A stretch of 64,000 nucleotides of DNA from Datnioides undecimradiatus (taxonomy: Eukaryota > Chordata > Actinopteri > Lobotiformes > Datnioididae), in contig WARS01000007.1 of NCBI GenBank assembly GCA_008933995.1, forward strand, positions 6,196,923 through 6,260,922. The letters run 5' to 3'. The translations under genes were made by a program, and so were the position numbers. The notes under the pieces are model-generated. The model was not told the origin of the DNA. It did no database searches and was given only the letters and a program-made list of their open reading frames with translations. Below are positions 48,331 to 61,886 of this stretch, piece by piece. Every line of letters begins with the position of its first letter. Position 1 is the first letter of the stretch.

Positions 48331-50500
48331 GTGAGCAACAAAGGAACAGTCGCAGTCCTGCATTTGAAAACACACTTGCAAGCAGAGCACTTTCAAAACA
48401 CACACATATTGCCTTCACTCACATTCATAATCTCACATGCAAACAAAAAAACCCCGACTGATAGCAATAGCTGCAAAGAAGAACTAATACAAGCATGAAA
48501 AATGAATGAATACATAAATGCAACCATGCAAATAGACACAAACGCACACAACGTGCGCACACGTTCCCAAAGTGACAAAGAGGGAACAGACGGGGAGGTA
48601 AATATGTTTTAAAAGGTGAGGGGAAAACGTTTGTGGGATGGGGAACGTATTTCATCCTTTTAAATCAATTTGTCAGGTTCTTCTTAGAGCCGCGTTACCA
48701 AAAGAGCAGAGTGTTTCCCTGTAAACTGCCATCTTTAATTTCTTTGTCTGACATGCTCCACTGTACCACGACACACCAGAGACCGAGTGTGAGGTGAGCA
48801 AAAGGTTCAAAGCCCAGATGGGAGCAGAGCCTGTGTACCCCTGAGCACCGTGGATTACCTCATTCACTCTCATGTCAAACAGAAGGCAGGAAGAGGAGGA
48901 ACACAAGTCGAAAGATCTCCACAGGCTCCGTAATCTACGACGATTTATGCCGAGCCCCGCGACTCCCACTTACGACTCTCGCTCAATGATTTCCTTCTTC
49001 CTCTTTATCTTTTCTCCCCGTGTTTCATTCCACTTTCTGTCTGTTTTCTGCCTGTGTACCTTTTCTGTCACGTTCGCTGTGCACCTGCACATCCTCAGCA
49101 ACACCCCGCTGCCATCCTCCTCCTCCTCCGCCTCCCTCGTACCCGCGCACATTAGCAAAAACAACTGGCTGCCAACTATTCCGACTTCAGGTAATGAGAT
49201 TCACACCTGCCATATGGGGTGAAATCTAAGTGTCTACGATGGCTTCATGGTACAAATCTTTTTGAACATTTTAACTTGTTCTGGTGTCAACAAAGTTTCA
49301 CAGAAATACAAGAGACTGTTTAAGACAAGAACATAAAGGGAACGCACACAACAAATATATGCACATGCTTTGACTTTGAAAAATGCTGTTCAGTCATGGA
49401 CACAAGCAAAACCTTTATGCAGACATAACAGCGTCCCTCTGCAAGATGCATCTCCACAGTTGACAGGAAGTCATGTGATGTCAGTAGTGTAAGCTGGTTT
49501 TCCTATTGTCTTTTCTGAGGAACAAAAACACAACTTCACAACTTTATTCACTGATTTGGGTGAATCTGGATCATATTTTATGGAGAACATACTTCTAGTG
49601 TCAGATCTTTGGTAGGTCTAAATGCAATCTGAAAGCCGTTCTGATGTAGGTGCACAACAAAACATCTAACTCCTGATTACAGCAACTTCAGTGGAACAAG
49701 AGCAAAAAAAGATATGATTCAATGGGCCTGACCAGAACACATTAAAAACACAAGGTGAAACACAAAAGTAGGATTGTATTGTGTATAGCATGAGGTAAAA
49801 GGGCTCACGGTGACTGACAGCACAATGGACATTTCAGACAGGATACACAATACTGTATGTTACTCTGAATGACTGCCGTGCAATTTAAAGAAAATATTAT
49901 GATGACTGGTGCATACATGTGTTTATTACACACACCTGATAGATATATTGATATTGATATTTTGGTTTGTCCTGGTTGAATGAAGGTATTAAATGTGTTA
50001 CTGAGGAGATCAGTGTAGATGTCATGACTTGCACACTGGAGACATCCAATCTTGCTTTTCTGGCCTTACTTATTTTAAGATTGAACATAATTTGAACCTT
50101 AATTCAACCATGTAAACAGGAGCACAAGCGGAAAAAAATGTTTTTCAGGGCAGTTTTTAACTAGTAAAGAAAAGGAAATGTTGCATGGACAATAGCATAA
50201 GTCTCAATATCTTAATTTCTTCAAGATTTAACAAAGATCAAACCCTTTCGTTAGTGCTTTGAGTGACCTAAAATACCCCTTAAATCTTTTACTTGTCACA
50301 ATTTGTGAGGACAACGTAAAAATTGTCATCATTATGCTGAAATACTCAGTGGGAACACTTAGTAAGGATAAAAACTGTAACATGGATGGCATTACATTTA
50401 TGTCTTTTGTGTATTAGCATACATTTAAAAGAAGGGGCACAACAGAAATCATACTGTGGGCCTAAACATTTTGTGATACACTGTTTTCAATTTGCTGCTT
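48331..50500. other. Intergenic, no gene seen
   Basis: Mixed composition. The part 48,840-49,200 is motif-dense with a 116-codon + frame of no recognised family. The rest is AT-rich. Confidence 0.45.
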
Positions 50501-50519
50501 TCAATCACTTTGTACAAGG

Positions 50520-51200
50520 AGGTGTCCCATCCTCTGGCTGTGCTCAGGGGAGTATTTGTTTATAGCGTGACCCTCTCAGGAAAGTCAACAGCTGTTTCCA
50601 GTCGGGCTTAGCAGCGACATCGCCATCCTTCAACATGATGGGTTTCGCCTTTTAATGCATCGCAGTTAACCACATCCTAATTAGAACTAATGACTCGCTC
50701 GTTAAAGAGCTCTACAGCTAATTGGCATACTGAACTGCAAGCAGGGAAACACCACAAGGAGGTCAGGAATTATATACAGAAAAAATAATATGGAAGTTGT
50801 AAAACGGGTTGAGGCTGACCAGAGAAAGCTGCTAACCTTCATATCAAACTGCATTTTTAATTAGGGATAATCAATATTCAAGGCAATGGATTTACCACAG
50901 TTTATATATCCATCAAGGAACATAAATACTTAATGCTTTAAAAAAAAAATCCAAAACCCCAACACACCCAAATTTTTATTCCCCAAGTTTATGGCAATCT
51001 GGCAAATCAGATATGATTAATTATAAATTGAACCATTACAGTGCGCTTCAGAAGCTCACATTCACAAATTGCATCCGCAACTGGGGTTGAACATGAATTT
51101 GCTCTCATGGTATTTCTGCAGCTCGTATGCAAAGTCGCCGGCTCTGATTCACATGCAGGGTCCGTTCTGCACCCTGTAGTTTCATTTAGATCAAAAAGAC
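50520..51200. promoter_or_regulatory. Candidate conserved non-coding element
   Basis: Contains CTAATTAGAACTAATGACTC near 50,678-50,697, CAGCTAATTGGC and TTTAATTAGGG words at short spacing. These are homeodomain-site-like; untested. Confidence 0.3.
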
Positions 51201-54200
51201 TCAAATAGACAGAGAATCACAGGATATCCAGAATATCTGATCATCCCCCACCCCCCACCTCACCTTGCCTCTGAGAATCTGAGCTGCTCCAGAGACGATC
51301 TCATTAAATCAAAGATGTAAGGACTAGCGAGAGAAATATACAAGAGATACTTCTTGCTATTGTCTTGGCTATAAGATATAGTGAATCCAGGTTAAGTGCT
51401 TTGTCTGTCCTCCATGTTGGACCGTTCAGGGAAATGCAGACACAAGTGGAAGCTTTGACAGTCACACTACATTAGTGCAGTAACTGTAAAAAGGCCTTTC
51501 TGGGATTTGTTCCCTAAAAATACTCTCACACCACTGGAAGCTGGAGCCTCTCAGGAGCCTGATTTGAAACCTTGCAGCCTGAGGACAAGGCAAGCAAAGG
51601 CAGCAAAATAAATAAAAATAAAAAAACATGCCCCCAAACTGCTCCTATTACAGACACAACATGGTAAACAGTGAAAAACAATAAAGTTATTTCAGCGCAG
51701 AGCAGAGCAGGATGGAGAGCGATGGCATCTTGGGGCAGAGGGCTGCAGGGCTGGGTGGGGGCCTCCCAGGCGGAGGTGGAAGGAGGGGTGCTCTAATGGG
51801 CTTGGGGAGGTTGGCGAGCCCTGCTGGAGGCCCACAGGAGGCCCTAGCCTGTGGTCTTGCCTTGGGCAGGCCTGCCACAGCAGCAGTCAGGTGGGCTGAC
51901 AGACTGAGGGAGAGGAGGCCTTCCCCATGTGGCCTGCCATCAACCCCCCCTCCCCTCCCTTGTCCCCTCCCTCTGCACAGATGTTCAGGGTTTGGGGAGC
52001 AACAAGCTGTGCAGAAGCAAACAAAGACGGGGATTTAACATCTCCAAGTAGCATCTGATTGATATCTTTCACTGCATTGCTCTAATTGAGTCAATCTGTG
52101 GTTGTTTTTAATTCAGAGCGAAGCATGTGTCGACATCTCTGCTGCCAGATTAAAAGTTAAACGTTCACTCATGCAACATGGAGAAGACTGAAGTATGAGG
52201 TTTATTAATTAATGGTCAGTTAAAGGGCTGAATTAAACATCAACAGGGGCCCTCTGTGTCCACACATATTAGTACAATGTTTGTTTTTGTGCTGTGTGTC
52301 TAAAAGAGAAGAAAGGCCAGGTGTGAATGTGAATCTGCGCATCAACACACACAAGCCTTTTTTCTCAGGTGTGTTATGGAGTTGCTCTGTATTTACACAC
52401 TCGACCTTTAGCCCCAAAGCTCCCTAAAGCCCTATCCATATAGCCCACTGTAGGAGGTAAAGATCAGGGCGGCCCAGCCTGGACTCTCCCCTCCTGACCG
52501 GCGAGGCGTGTGAAGCCTCTGGCATGACTCTCAGCATGGGAAAAGTGCAGCTTTATCACCGCTGCTCAAACATTCATCACACAACCTCTCCTGCAGTGCG
52601 CTCCAAAGGGAGACAATAGCGCCTCCATCAACTCCCATCTGAAGCTGCCGATTTAGGCAGAAGGTGGCAGAGAGGCAACTTCAAAGTTTTTCGGCGGCCC
52701 AGGTCTATGCACACATCACACCAAAGAAGAAGGAGAAGAGAGGAGGGACAGCCAAGGAGGAGCAGCTCTCTCTGGTCAGGAGGGAGGTCATTATCAGGCC
52801 ATGTTTACGCCGGCACAGAGCACACTGATGTATGCTGCTGTTTTAACATTTGGAAATATAGTACTGCAGCCATCACTGCAGGCAAAATAGTTTATGTTCC
52901 TGCGTTTGTCTGTGTGTGTGTATGTGTGTATGCACGGTTGTTCCTGAAGTCTATCGAGACGACACTTTAAAAGGTATTTGCATTATTTCCTGCATAGAAA
53001 GGTGAAGGTCAGTGTTTCCCGAGTGAATATCAACATTTCTGCACAAACAGCAAAATAAATACTTCATACAATGCGGAATCGTGAGAGTACACTGCAAACG
53101 TATCAGATTTAACAAGTCATTTGGGCTCTTAAAACTCTCTTTTTTGTTTCAGACAAAAATCTAAACTGCCATGAAGGCTGCAATCATTTTTCCAAAAATT
53201 TCAAAATGGTCAAAATGGCAGCATGTTAATAATTTTAATATAAATTTTAGGACTGAATGAAAGGGAAAATAATGTAATGACCCTCCTGAAAACACTCACT
53301 CCTCTGACTTTAAACAGTGAGGTGAGATAAATTACATCTCATTTAATGTATGTATTTAGAGCTGGATTTATAGTCCCAGCTGATTATGATTGTTTTTTTG
53401 ATTTGCTTGTAACTGCCAGTGTATAACAATGACATTTCAGATTGTTAGTTTAATGCCTGATGAAGGTTAACGAGTGTCTGGCACCTGTCTGCCAGGTGTA
53501 CATTAGACAAAAACTATGCATATAAAAACACAGAATGTGAGTGAATGATAATTATTCCCATTATTGATAACGCCATAGGATACAGGAATTGTAAATACAA
53601 CATTAAGTCTCTAGTTTTCGCTTCTTAGGTGAATGTAAGCTGTTTTATACCAGAGTACTTATTTAGATGAACAGCTTTCATTCACTTGAGTGGATCATGA
53701 CTGTGAAAAGGTTTGTGCTCCTGAATGGTGGTCTCAGGTGTGTGTAGGCAATGCCTGCACGCTATTTGAAGAGGTTCTTCAGATGTGTGAAATGACCAGG
53801 TTTAGTTAATGTTAATGTTTAAAAGGTGGCATTAGTGTGAAGATGTGAAAGAAAAGTCAATCCCAGTCATAGGGCCAAAACCAGTGGAACTTACAAACCA
53901 TCTAATCCTATACCAACTTAAATATGCTATTAAAGTATTTCAGATGAGTAAAAAAATGATATTTTGTGTGCATGGGCATTTGGAACATTTCTCATCAGTG
54001 TGCAGACACTGTATGATGTGAGCTCGATCTCAAACACAGATGTGGTGACCCTTGTGTAATTTTACAATTGATTTTGGCAGGTCAGGTCAGCTGTCTTACA
54101 GTTTTAAGCAGTTCTGTCATCTGGCTTCTGTATTGCAGTAGTATTTTCTAGGTTGTAGTTGTGGTCTCACCTGTGCAGAAATAAAACTGAACTTTGCTAA

Positions 54201-54590
54201 AAACAGACTATATTGTCTGTATCTATCTAGGTGCAAGTCCATATTATGGTGGTATGTTCTGGCAGTGCAGAAAGGGCTGATTTAAAATGTGTAGTGTGAG
54301 TTAATTCAACACAGAAGATCGTCCAGTGTCTATGCAGCAATAGGATGAGTATATTGCTGTGTTTCCACTATATGGGCATTAAAAAAACAGTTGGGATCCT
54401 TTAAAGTATCAAGAACAATAAAGAACAATAAATGTGCAGTTATTTCTCTCGGTGGCTGAGATGTTTACAGACCTGCTGTGCCTCTCCTGTATCTACAGAC
54501 CAGTTAACCCATATTTCATAAACATACAGAGTGACTGAAAATAGAAAAACAAAGTCAAACTATGCCATATCACTGGTGTCAAGTGAAGTA
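51201..54590. other. Intergenic, no gene seen
   Basis: A GC-rich block at 51,690-52,010 keeps several frames open, but translations are Pro/Gly/Ala low-complexity. The stretch 52,440-52,700 is GC-rich and non-repetitive. The rest is AT-rich without recognised elements. Confidence 0.45.
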
Positions 54591-55220
54591 TGATTGCATA
54601 TTTGCATTGGAAATCTGGCAAAGTGACGATAACAACCTCATGCACTTGCTCGGAAGGCGAGAAGAGGGTTAAATGAACAAAGCCTTGAAAAAGAGTCCAA
54701 TTCTCCAGCTCCTGCCCCAATCCTCGCAGTTACCCCCACAAAGTACACAAGAAAAAAGAAAATAGTATCATGCATATCATTCATTAGCAGCAAATAAAAG
54801 AAATTCTCTCTAATAGTGCCCCCAAATCCCCGAGCTCCCTGCACCACGGAGCGGGGAACTAAAGAAATGGGGGAGAGAGATGCAAAAGGAAGCCGTCTCC
54901 CTCAAGTGCTTGTTAGGCCCAAATTATTATGGCGATGAATAATTTTAAAAATAAATAAGAAAATAAATAAATAAAAAAAAGAAACATTTATAGATCTAAG
55001 TATTATCAGAGGAGCCGCGGGTCTGTTGCCAAGCTCTCTGGGCCCGTTTGAAATCCGCCTTTGTTTTTCACTTTGATCTTTAACTGCTAACCTATCCATC
55101 GCTTCACCTGGTCCCCTGTTAGCGCTTCCTCACCCACTTCCTCCCGTTAAACTTTTCTCTACGTGGTACGGCGCTGCCCGCACTAAGTGGTAATCATAAT
55201 TGCATCATCATCATCATCGT
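54590..55220. promoter_or_regulatory. Candidate conserved non-coding element with POU-type words
   Basis: ATTGCATATTTGCAT at 54,593-54,607 contains a perfect inverse octamer preceded by a half site. Further along are AATTATTATGGCGATGAATAA words near 54,920 and a TCATCATCATC run near 55,202. Looks like regulatory DNA; untested. Confidence 0.3.
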
Positions 55221-55410
55221 TCTCTTCGTCGTCATTAACTTCCTGTTCTTTCACAACAATAATTAACATACTGCATAGGGAGCAAGATCAGGCAGAGCGA
55301 TGCAGGAGTAAATGAGGGAATGTAGAGAAGCACTGAGCAAAGAGACGAGGGAAGGCAGCCATGTTGGAGGAAGAAAGAGAGGAAGGAGACATGAGAGAAA
55401 GCTGCGACCA

Positions 55411-56510
55411 GCTCCTCTGCTCTTGCTTCCTTTCCTCTTTTCACAGATTCTCTGATTTACTTTTCCTTTCCTTCTCTTTTGTCTTGTCTCTTTTCATCTC
55501 ACTTCCCTTCCTTTTACCTTCTCTTATCTACTTGCAGTATGTCTCCTCTCCCCTGGTCTCCTTTACTTGCACTATCTCTCCTCTCATACACCGCCCCCCC
55601 TTTGTTTCTTTTATCTATTTCTTTTACTAGACTCATTTCATTTTCCTTCATCCCATTTTTCTCCTTGCTTCTACTTCCTTATTTATCTTCCTCTCAGATT
55701 TCCTCTCCTGATTTGCTTCCTGTCCTTCTTTTCAGCCTTTTGTTTCATCTCTTGCTTACTCTCCACTCATTTTAACTCCGGTCATCCACTGTCTTCTCCA
55801 ACCATTTGTTTCCTTTTTCTTTTTTGCATTTTATTTCCTTTTCTCACATCTATACATTGTGGATGAACAGTTTTTTTCCTTTGCCTTTCTCTTGTTTTAC
55901 ACCTGTAATCATGATTTCTTTAAATGTTCTTAATTTCTTCTCCATCTCTTTTTAAAATTATTCCTCTTTTTTATTTTACTTTCTTTCCCCATTTTCCTTT
56001 CCCATCCTCTTCCCTTGCTTTCCCTCTAACTTAGTCTGATCTAATTTTCTCTCCTCCAGTTTCATTGCCTCCTCTCTCTTCTTGCTCCTTCTTCTGTACT
56101 CCATTCCTCTCACTGACTTCCACCTCCTCCCCTGATACTTCATCAACTCTCATCTTGTTTCCTTTCCTCATTTTGTTTCATTCAATCTATTTCTTACCTC
56201 TTCTGTTTTTGTTCTCTGCTCTTACCTCCTTTCTTCTTCTTAGAGTCCTCTCGTTTTTTATCACCTTATTTCCTTCTTCCTTCTCCCTTTCTGTCCTTGA
56301 ATTTGCTTGTTTCTTTTCCTTACTTTCCATCTCTTAGTTCATTTCCTTTATTTATATTTCCTTGTGTGTCTTATTTCCTCTCCTGCCTTCCCCTCTCTCT
56401 CATTTTCTCTTTCCTCATTTGTCATCCTCTTGCTTCCTCTCTCATCTCGTCTTCTTTCCTCTCCACTTCCTGTTCCCTCGCTTATTCTCACCATTATTCT
56501 CCTCCTGAGG
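55411..56510 (+). repeat. 1.1 kb pyrimidine-rich tract
   Basis: The + strand is overwhelmingly T and C for about 1.1 kb, without a simple repeat unit. It is preceded by a purine-rich segment at about 55,275-55,405. All open frames here (Ser/Leu/Phe/Pro-rich on +, Arg/Glu/Gly-rich on -) are composition artefacts. Confidence 0.85.
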
Positions 56511-56788
56511 TTTCTGACCTCCAGTGCAGAGACATCCCAAACCCTGTGCTCTGTGCCTGGCCTTTGATTGATATTGTAATGAGACGTATCCCAACATCCC
56601 GTCCTCCCTGTACTCTTCCCCACCTCCTCTTCCCCCTCTTCAATCTTTCCTGGTACCCTTCCTCACCCTCTCTACCCCCTTTGCTCCCTGAGCCCCCGAG
56701 TGGCTCGCTCGATTCCGTTTCATCACACATCAAACGGGCCTGACGATCTCCACGCAGGCAGGACCCAGGGACCACAACATCTGCACGG

Positions 56789-56846
56789 GGAGGCATTTGG
56801 GGGTGTGGGGGGATACTCCGGCCTCTGAGGGGGGGTGGGGGAGGAC
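56789..56846 (+). repeat. G-rich cluster, possible G-quadruplex
   Basis: Several G-runs (GGGGGTGTGGGGGG, GGGGGGGTGGGGG) within about 58 bp satisfy the four-run pattern. Confidence 0.7.
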
Positions 56847-57059
56847 ACGCTGTGCTATGAGCAGATGTCACCGGGACCCGAACAGCAGGCTGGGGGGACG
56901 CCGCGGGGAAAGAGAGATGTAGTGAGGGACCCACCCCTGCAGCCCAGCCTGGGGAACGAGGAGAGAGGAGATGAACCTGAGACTCTCCAAACACTTCTCT
57001 GCTTCCCTCTCCTCTCCTCACCTTGCAGCCCAGCTCCCCCCTCATGCTCCCCTTTTTGA

Positions 57060-57500
57060 CAGTACAATTAGGTAATTAGTCACCTCAGCGCTAATAACCT
57101 AATCATTACTTGTCTGCGTGTGTTTTCCCTCTATTTCAAAATCCATGTCCTCCACAGGCGCTCCCCTGAGTCCTGACGTAGAGGTGGAGGGGCAGAGGAG
57201 GCGTACAATTACCTTTGTCTGGCTACTCCCCATGGCATAGAGAGAGCCAAGGCTCTGATCCAGACCAACGCAAAGGCCCTTTTTAATGGAGACAGAGAGC
57301 CTGCTCTTTGCAGAGGGTCAAGATTGCTCTCACATCCATTAACACCAGAGCTATTTCATCACTGCCTCGTTCTGGCAAGCGGGAGCTGTAGAGGGACTGT
57401 GATCAGCCTCCGCTGAGTGCAGATGCTGACATTTCCCCAGTTAGTGAAAGTGGCAATCGGGAGCTTCTGCTGTCAATGAGTCATCAAAGGGCTTGTTTGA
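57060..57500. promoter_or_regulatory. Candidate conserved non-coding element
   Basis: Begins with ACAATTAGGTAATTAGTCACC at about 57,063-57,083, holding two TAATTA/CAATTA cores, and continues in compact, repeat-free text. Homeodomain-site-like; untested. Confidence 0.32.
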
Positions 57501-57739
57501 GAACAGCTGTTGACGTCAGTGCACTGCCACAAGCATTAACCCTAGTTGAGAAGTGAAGTTGTTTTTTTTTTAATTTAAGAATCGCTGACGATCCTTTCAT
57601 CTGCATGGGCAACATGCAGATCTCAAAGTTCACAGAAATGTTATCTGTCATCAAAAAGTGATCATTTTTTGACAGCAGCTTTTTAGAAGAAATTGGAAAG
57701 GTTGACACCCATCTATCAAAAATCTTTTATACTTCACAC

Positions 57740-57962
57740 AGCTGTCCAACATTTTCCAAAGCACACATTTAGAATGTATGTGTTTTGACTTCAGTTCTGA
57801 TGTCAGCATATACACAATGACGATGCTAGTCACAGTTTAGATGTTCCCCATAAATGTTAGCATGTTAATCACAGCATGACTGAGGTTGATGGGAATTTCA
57901 TGACTTTGCAGGTATTTGGTCAGAAACCAAAGTGTTGGACGAAGTCAAATTTTGGAACAAAG
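57740..57962 (-). repeat. Dispersed fish repeat, reverse copy
   Basis: The reverse complement reads CCAAAATTTGACTTCGTCCA, ACACTTTGGTTTCTGACCAA, a CCTGCAAAGTCATGA stretch, then TTAACATGCTAACAT and ACTAGCATCGTCATTGTG. This is the same family as the copy at 40,366-40,705, but this copy keeps the part before the GTTAGCATG core better. Confidence 0.72.
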
Positions 57963-59055
57963 CGGACTGACTGAAAGAAGGTTATTAAAGCACTTAAGGT
58001 TTTAAAGCCACTCTGAACACAAAATGTTCAATCACTACAGATTTGTAAAAGTCAGCATTTACAGACCTGAAAGACTTTCATCTTGAATTCTAATTTTCTT
58101 CTGAAGACCTGGCAGACTTGGCCTGGACGTGAAAACCTAAAAGCATCTCTGCTTGTAGTTGTCTTACCAGGCCAAGGTTAAGTTAACAAAATATAAGATG
58201 ACATGATGTTCACTGGCATAGAGTTTCTATCCATCTCAAAAAAATGTAAAGTCTGCACATTGGCTTCAATGCCAAACTGAACTGAAAGCAGACCAGGTGA
58301 GTGAAACATTCAAAACATTTTAAAAATATGTAAAGCAGCAAGGGACAAAACATGCAAGAGCATCAGCACCATCTTTCTGCTGACCTTTCCTGGATTTTTA
58401 AAATCCAGGCACTGGCCACATCTTCCTCTTTTTTGTGAATATCTTTCAAAACTCCACTGATTACAAGTTTCCCAGCAGCACAGAAAAGCCGCTCATCAGT
58501 ACCACGAAACCTGCATCACCCATTCCTCATAATCTAGTTTCATGTTTTTGGTTGGCGGAGTTTGGTTCCCCTGCTGTGCTTGCAGCGACAGACGACGTGT
58601 TGTCCTCTTTATTATTCAGATTTCATGGAGCCAAACAGCTGTTTTGCATGGCAGATTGAGTCAGAGCTTGTCCTGACTCCTAACATTCAGGTGACAGATA
58701 AAATGACTTGGGTCTTGAATTTTGGCTCTGCAAGAAATGTGTAAAGACACTGCGATGTTGAAAATCGTAATCCCCAGTACGCCAATGAAGAATTGCAACA
58801 GACTGAACTTTTTAACTGTGCTGTGGGGGTTGTTAGTGTGAAATCTCCAAGTAGTATACATCCATACTTGTATATAAATTAAGTTTTACAACAAATAAAA
58901 CATCTAGACTTCATGCACAGGGATTTTTAACTACAGAGACAAGTGTCAAAGCACACAGAGAGAAAATGAATCGCTGCAGCCAGTAACAATATTTCTCTTC
59001 CATAACAAACTACTGCAAATGGATTTCACAACTAAGTGCGTGGTAGGCAGCAGCC
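57963..59055. other. Intergenic, no gene seen
   Basis: AT-rich sequence without a recognised exon or repeat. Confidence 0.5.
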
Positions 59056-59059
59056 TTTA

Positions 59060-59310
59060 TTAGATGGACCTGAATGCATTACTTTAGCTTGACGGCGAAG
59101 TCAGCGCACTTTATCACGGTCCGGGTAATGAGAGATAACTTCCCTGCGTCTGCGGGAAGCGAGTCCGGCACCACAGCCCCCATGCATTTTTTATCAGCCG
59201 CAATTACTCAGAGCTTGTTGATATTTCCCATTCGTTTCATTTGGGAACATTTGCATCAGATAACCAGAGGCCTGCTGTAGGGCTAACTGAGCCATGCTGC
59301 AGTAAATTAT
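59060..59310. promoter_or_regulatory. Candidate conserved non-coding element with octamer
   Basis: Compact block with CATTACTTTAGC, GGTAATGAGAG, CAATTACTCAG and the perfect inverse octamer ATTTGCAT at 59,249-59,256. No protein frame. Confidence 0.35.
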
Positions 59311-59519
59311 AGGTCTCCGACTGTCCGACAAGTCACCAGAGGATTTGCTAATGGCCAGCCTGCAGTATGAGAGGTCAGCCAGTTCCTTTTGGCGTCTGGT
59401 CTGTTGTCAACTCTCCTGGCAGCTCTCCAGCTCAACAATTCCTGGGTCAAAACTTGTCAATGTTTCCTTTATATGCTGCAAACTGTTCAGACGATGTGAC
59501 CAGTATTAACACCCAAGAG

Positions 59520-59650
59520 ATTCTGTTTTTAGTCTCGTATGTCTGCTTGTTTGTTAGTATCTCAAAAACTAAGGACAGACTTTTTGTGAAATTCGGTAAA
59601 AAGTTTGGTCCAAAGAAGAACATATTAAAATTTGGTTCTTTGTTGAGTGT
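59520..59650 (+). mobile_element. Fragment of a LINE-like dispersed repeat
   Basis: TTTGTTAGTATCTCAAAAAC, AGACTTTTTGTGAAATTCGG and the following GTCCAAAGAAGAAC stretch match, from memory, the TTTGTTTGTTNNNATCTCAAAAACTAA...GAAATTTGGT type repeat widespread in fish. The copy is short and diverged. Confidence 0.5.
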
Positions 59651-60435
59651 AAAAAAGCTAGAGGAACCATCCTGTATATGCTGCAGACATTTTGTACATG
59701 GACTGCATAGTATTTTTACAATAAAGCGTTTCACAATGTGCCTCATTCACCCACACCCCGCACCCTGAGACAGACTTACACTGATGGATGGTAGCTGAGC
59801 TTTTCTCTGATTATCAGGAGCTATTTGTGGCTCAGTGCCATGCGTACTATGACATGTGGCAGAAGAACAATGTTTTAATTGAGAGCCTTCATACCGTCAT
59901 CACATTTCATCCAGCTTAAAACAAACCCTATCCATTTCAATTTTTTTGTAAATTAAAAAATATATAATTAGAAGAGTCCCGAACATTTTTAACTTTAAAT
60001 TTTCCCAGAAAGTGTTGCCAAAGGAATTCAGGTATGGCCTACTTGTAAATGAAACTGCCATTACGCCTAAAAAGTGTGAAACAACAACACAGTTTACGTT
60101 GCTCTTGCACACATTTACTCCAAGTCATTCTGCAAAATGCAGAATCGCACTACAGACAAAAGTACATATGTGTGGAGGCTATAAATTGGGGGTCACAAAT
60201 CTGAATAACTTGCACATTCGTACAGTTTTACTACAGTACAGTTTGTCTTTTACTGTGTCTTTGCATCCAGCTGCGGATCCTGGCATAGATAAAGGATGGT
60301 GCAGCCTTAGCTGAGGTTTGTGTCCCCTTAAACCTTCCTATTTTTTTAAGCTAGCTACAAAAATTGAGTTGCCTTAAAACAGCAGTTCCTCTGCAACCAG
60401 TGACGAGTAGGTCTAGAATGTTAGGAACCACTGTG
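59651..60435. other. Intergenic, no gene seen
   Basis: AT-rich sequence. Nothing recognised. Confidence 0.5.
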
Positions 60436-60439
60436 GCAG

Positions 60440-60960
60440 AGGAACGAAAGAGCAGTTCATTGTGTGCTACTTTACTGTCTGTTTTTGTGCTTTGCTGCAC
60501 ATTTTCTCATCAATCATAATTAGCAGCAGTCCTGCTCAATTAACGCTGCAGGCTTGAGGTAGAGATGAAGGGCTGAATATCAGTATCGCCCTGACAGCAC
60601 TGGGTAGATCAGGGCTGATTGACAGGCAGACTTCTAACCCAATCAAGGTGCCGAGACCAGGGTGGCTGCTTCCCCGTGTTTCTGATTTGTCGTAATTGAC
60701 AGGTGCAGAGAGATGTTCGGGGGTCCTGGCGGAGCTCTGCGCCGTTTATGCAGATTAACACGTCAAAAGTACAAATGAATAAATAAACTGGTAAGCACAA
60801 ATCAGGCATTTAGCCTGAGGGGGATGCCATCATTACCAGATTAAACAAAGTGACTAATCACAAAAACAATCCGCTTCAGAAGCGGAGGAAGTCAAAAGAC
60901 GCCAAAGCTTGAGGGTAAAAAGCTAAGTCATCTTAATTATTCAGCTATAGGCAAACAAAG
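60440..60960. promoter_or_regulatory. Candidate conserved non-coding element
   Basis: Holds CATAATTAGCAGC, GTAATTGACAGG, GACTAATCAC and CTTAATTATTC words in a compact block. Confidence 0.3.
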
Positions 60961-61559
60961 AGATGGATTCATAATTAACAGAGGAATGACGATTAATATT
61001 TTTATTTTTTAACAGATATTGTAGGTTGTGAAGCTGGGAAGTAGCTGCTTTGATCAGAGAGAGAAAGTACTCGCAATATTTACATGATGACATATAGGAG
61101 AATAGCGTTTTTTGACGATGGAAATGCAAAATTCAAACCAAAAATGAGCCTTGAGGATGAGATCACAGAGATGGCACAAATTCCCAAAGCAGCCAGGCAG
61201 CGTGGGTACCTGAGGTAGAGGGCTTGTGGGAATACTTTAGGTCAGCCTAAAGAAGAAGGTGGGATAACAGATAGTGAGCAAACGAGACCCAAGCAGGGTG
61301 TTTTTGACACTAAAAAGAAAATCCTCCTTGCTTTGAAACCCAAATGAGCTGATGCGAAGTCCTTGTTCCAAGCACACACCCACGCCACTGCCCAGGAATC
61401 AAATCCTTAGATGTTTGAGTCTGAACCAGAACTGATGTTTTTTTTTAATGGTGTTGTTTTTTTTTTTTTTGTTGGAGCTGACCAGACCAGCCATGACCTC
61501 AGCTTGAACTTCCTTCAAGTGTGGACACAACTCAGCTGTAAACACATCACTTCTCTTAA

Positions 61560-61855
61560 ATTGGCCTAAAAGCGCCCCTGGTTTCCAGACTTCCCTCCAC
61601 GCGCCGCGGACACCAGCCTCCTTTGACCTTCACACCAAGCCACGGCCTGAACCTCAGCTATTGATTTTTCTAACTATCTGTTTACTCCTCGTCTGCACAC
61701 TTTCCCAGCTGCTTGGAGAGCATCGTTTGCCCCGAGGCGATCAGCGGGGCTCAGCTTGTTCCAGTCTTTGATCATCGTTCAGCCAGCGGATTAACATATG
61801 CACACTCTCTTCCTCTCTTTGTCGCTGAGCTTGATAATAAATCTATGGCCTTCCC

Positions 61856-61886
<31 letters not shown>

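Noticed and set aside
55361-56743. Several overlapping Ser/Leu/Phe/Pro-rich frames that look membrane-like
   Set aside because: All arise from the pyrimidine-rich tract, which encodes such residues in every frame.
56494-57045. 183-codon minus-strand open frame
   Set aside because: Pro/Arg/Gly-rich composition produced by the neighbouring pyrimidine- and G-rich tracts; no family features.
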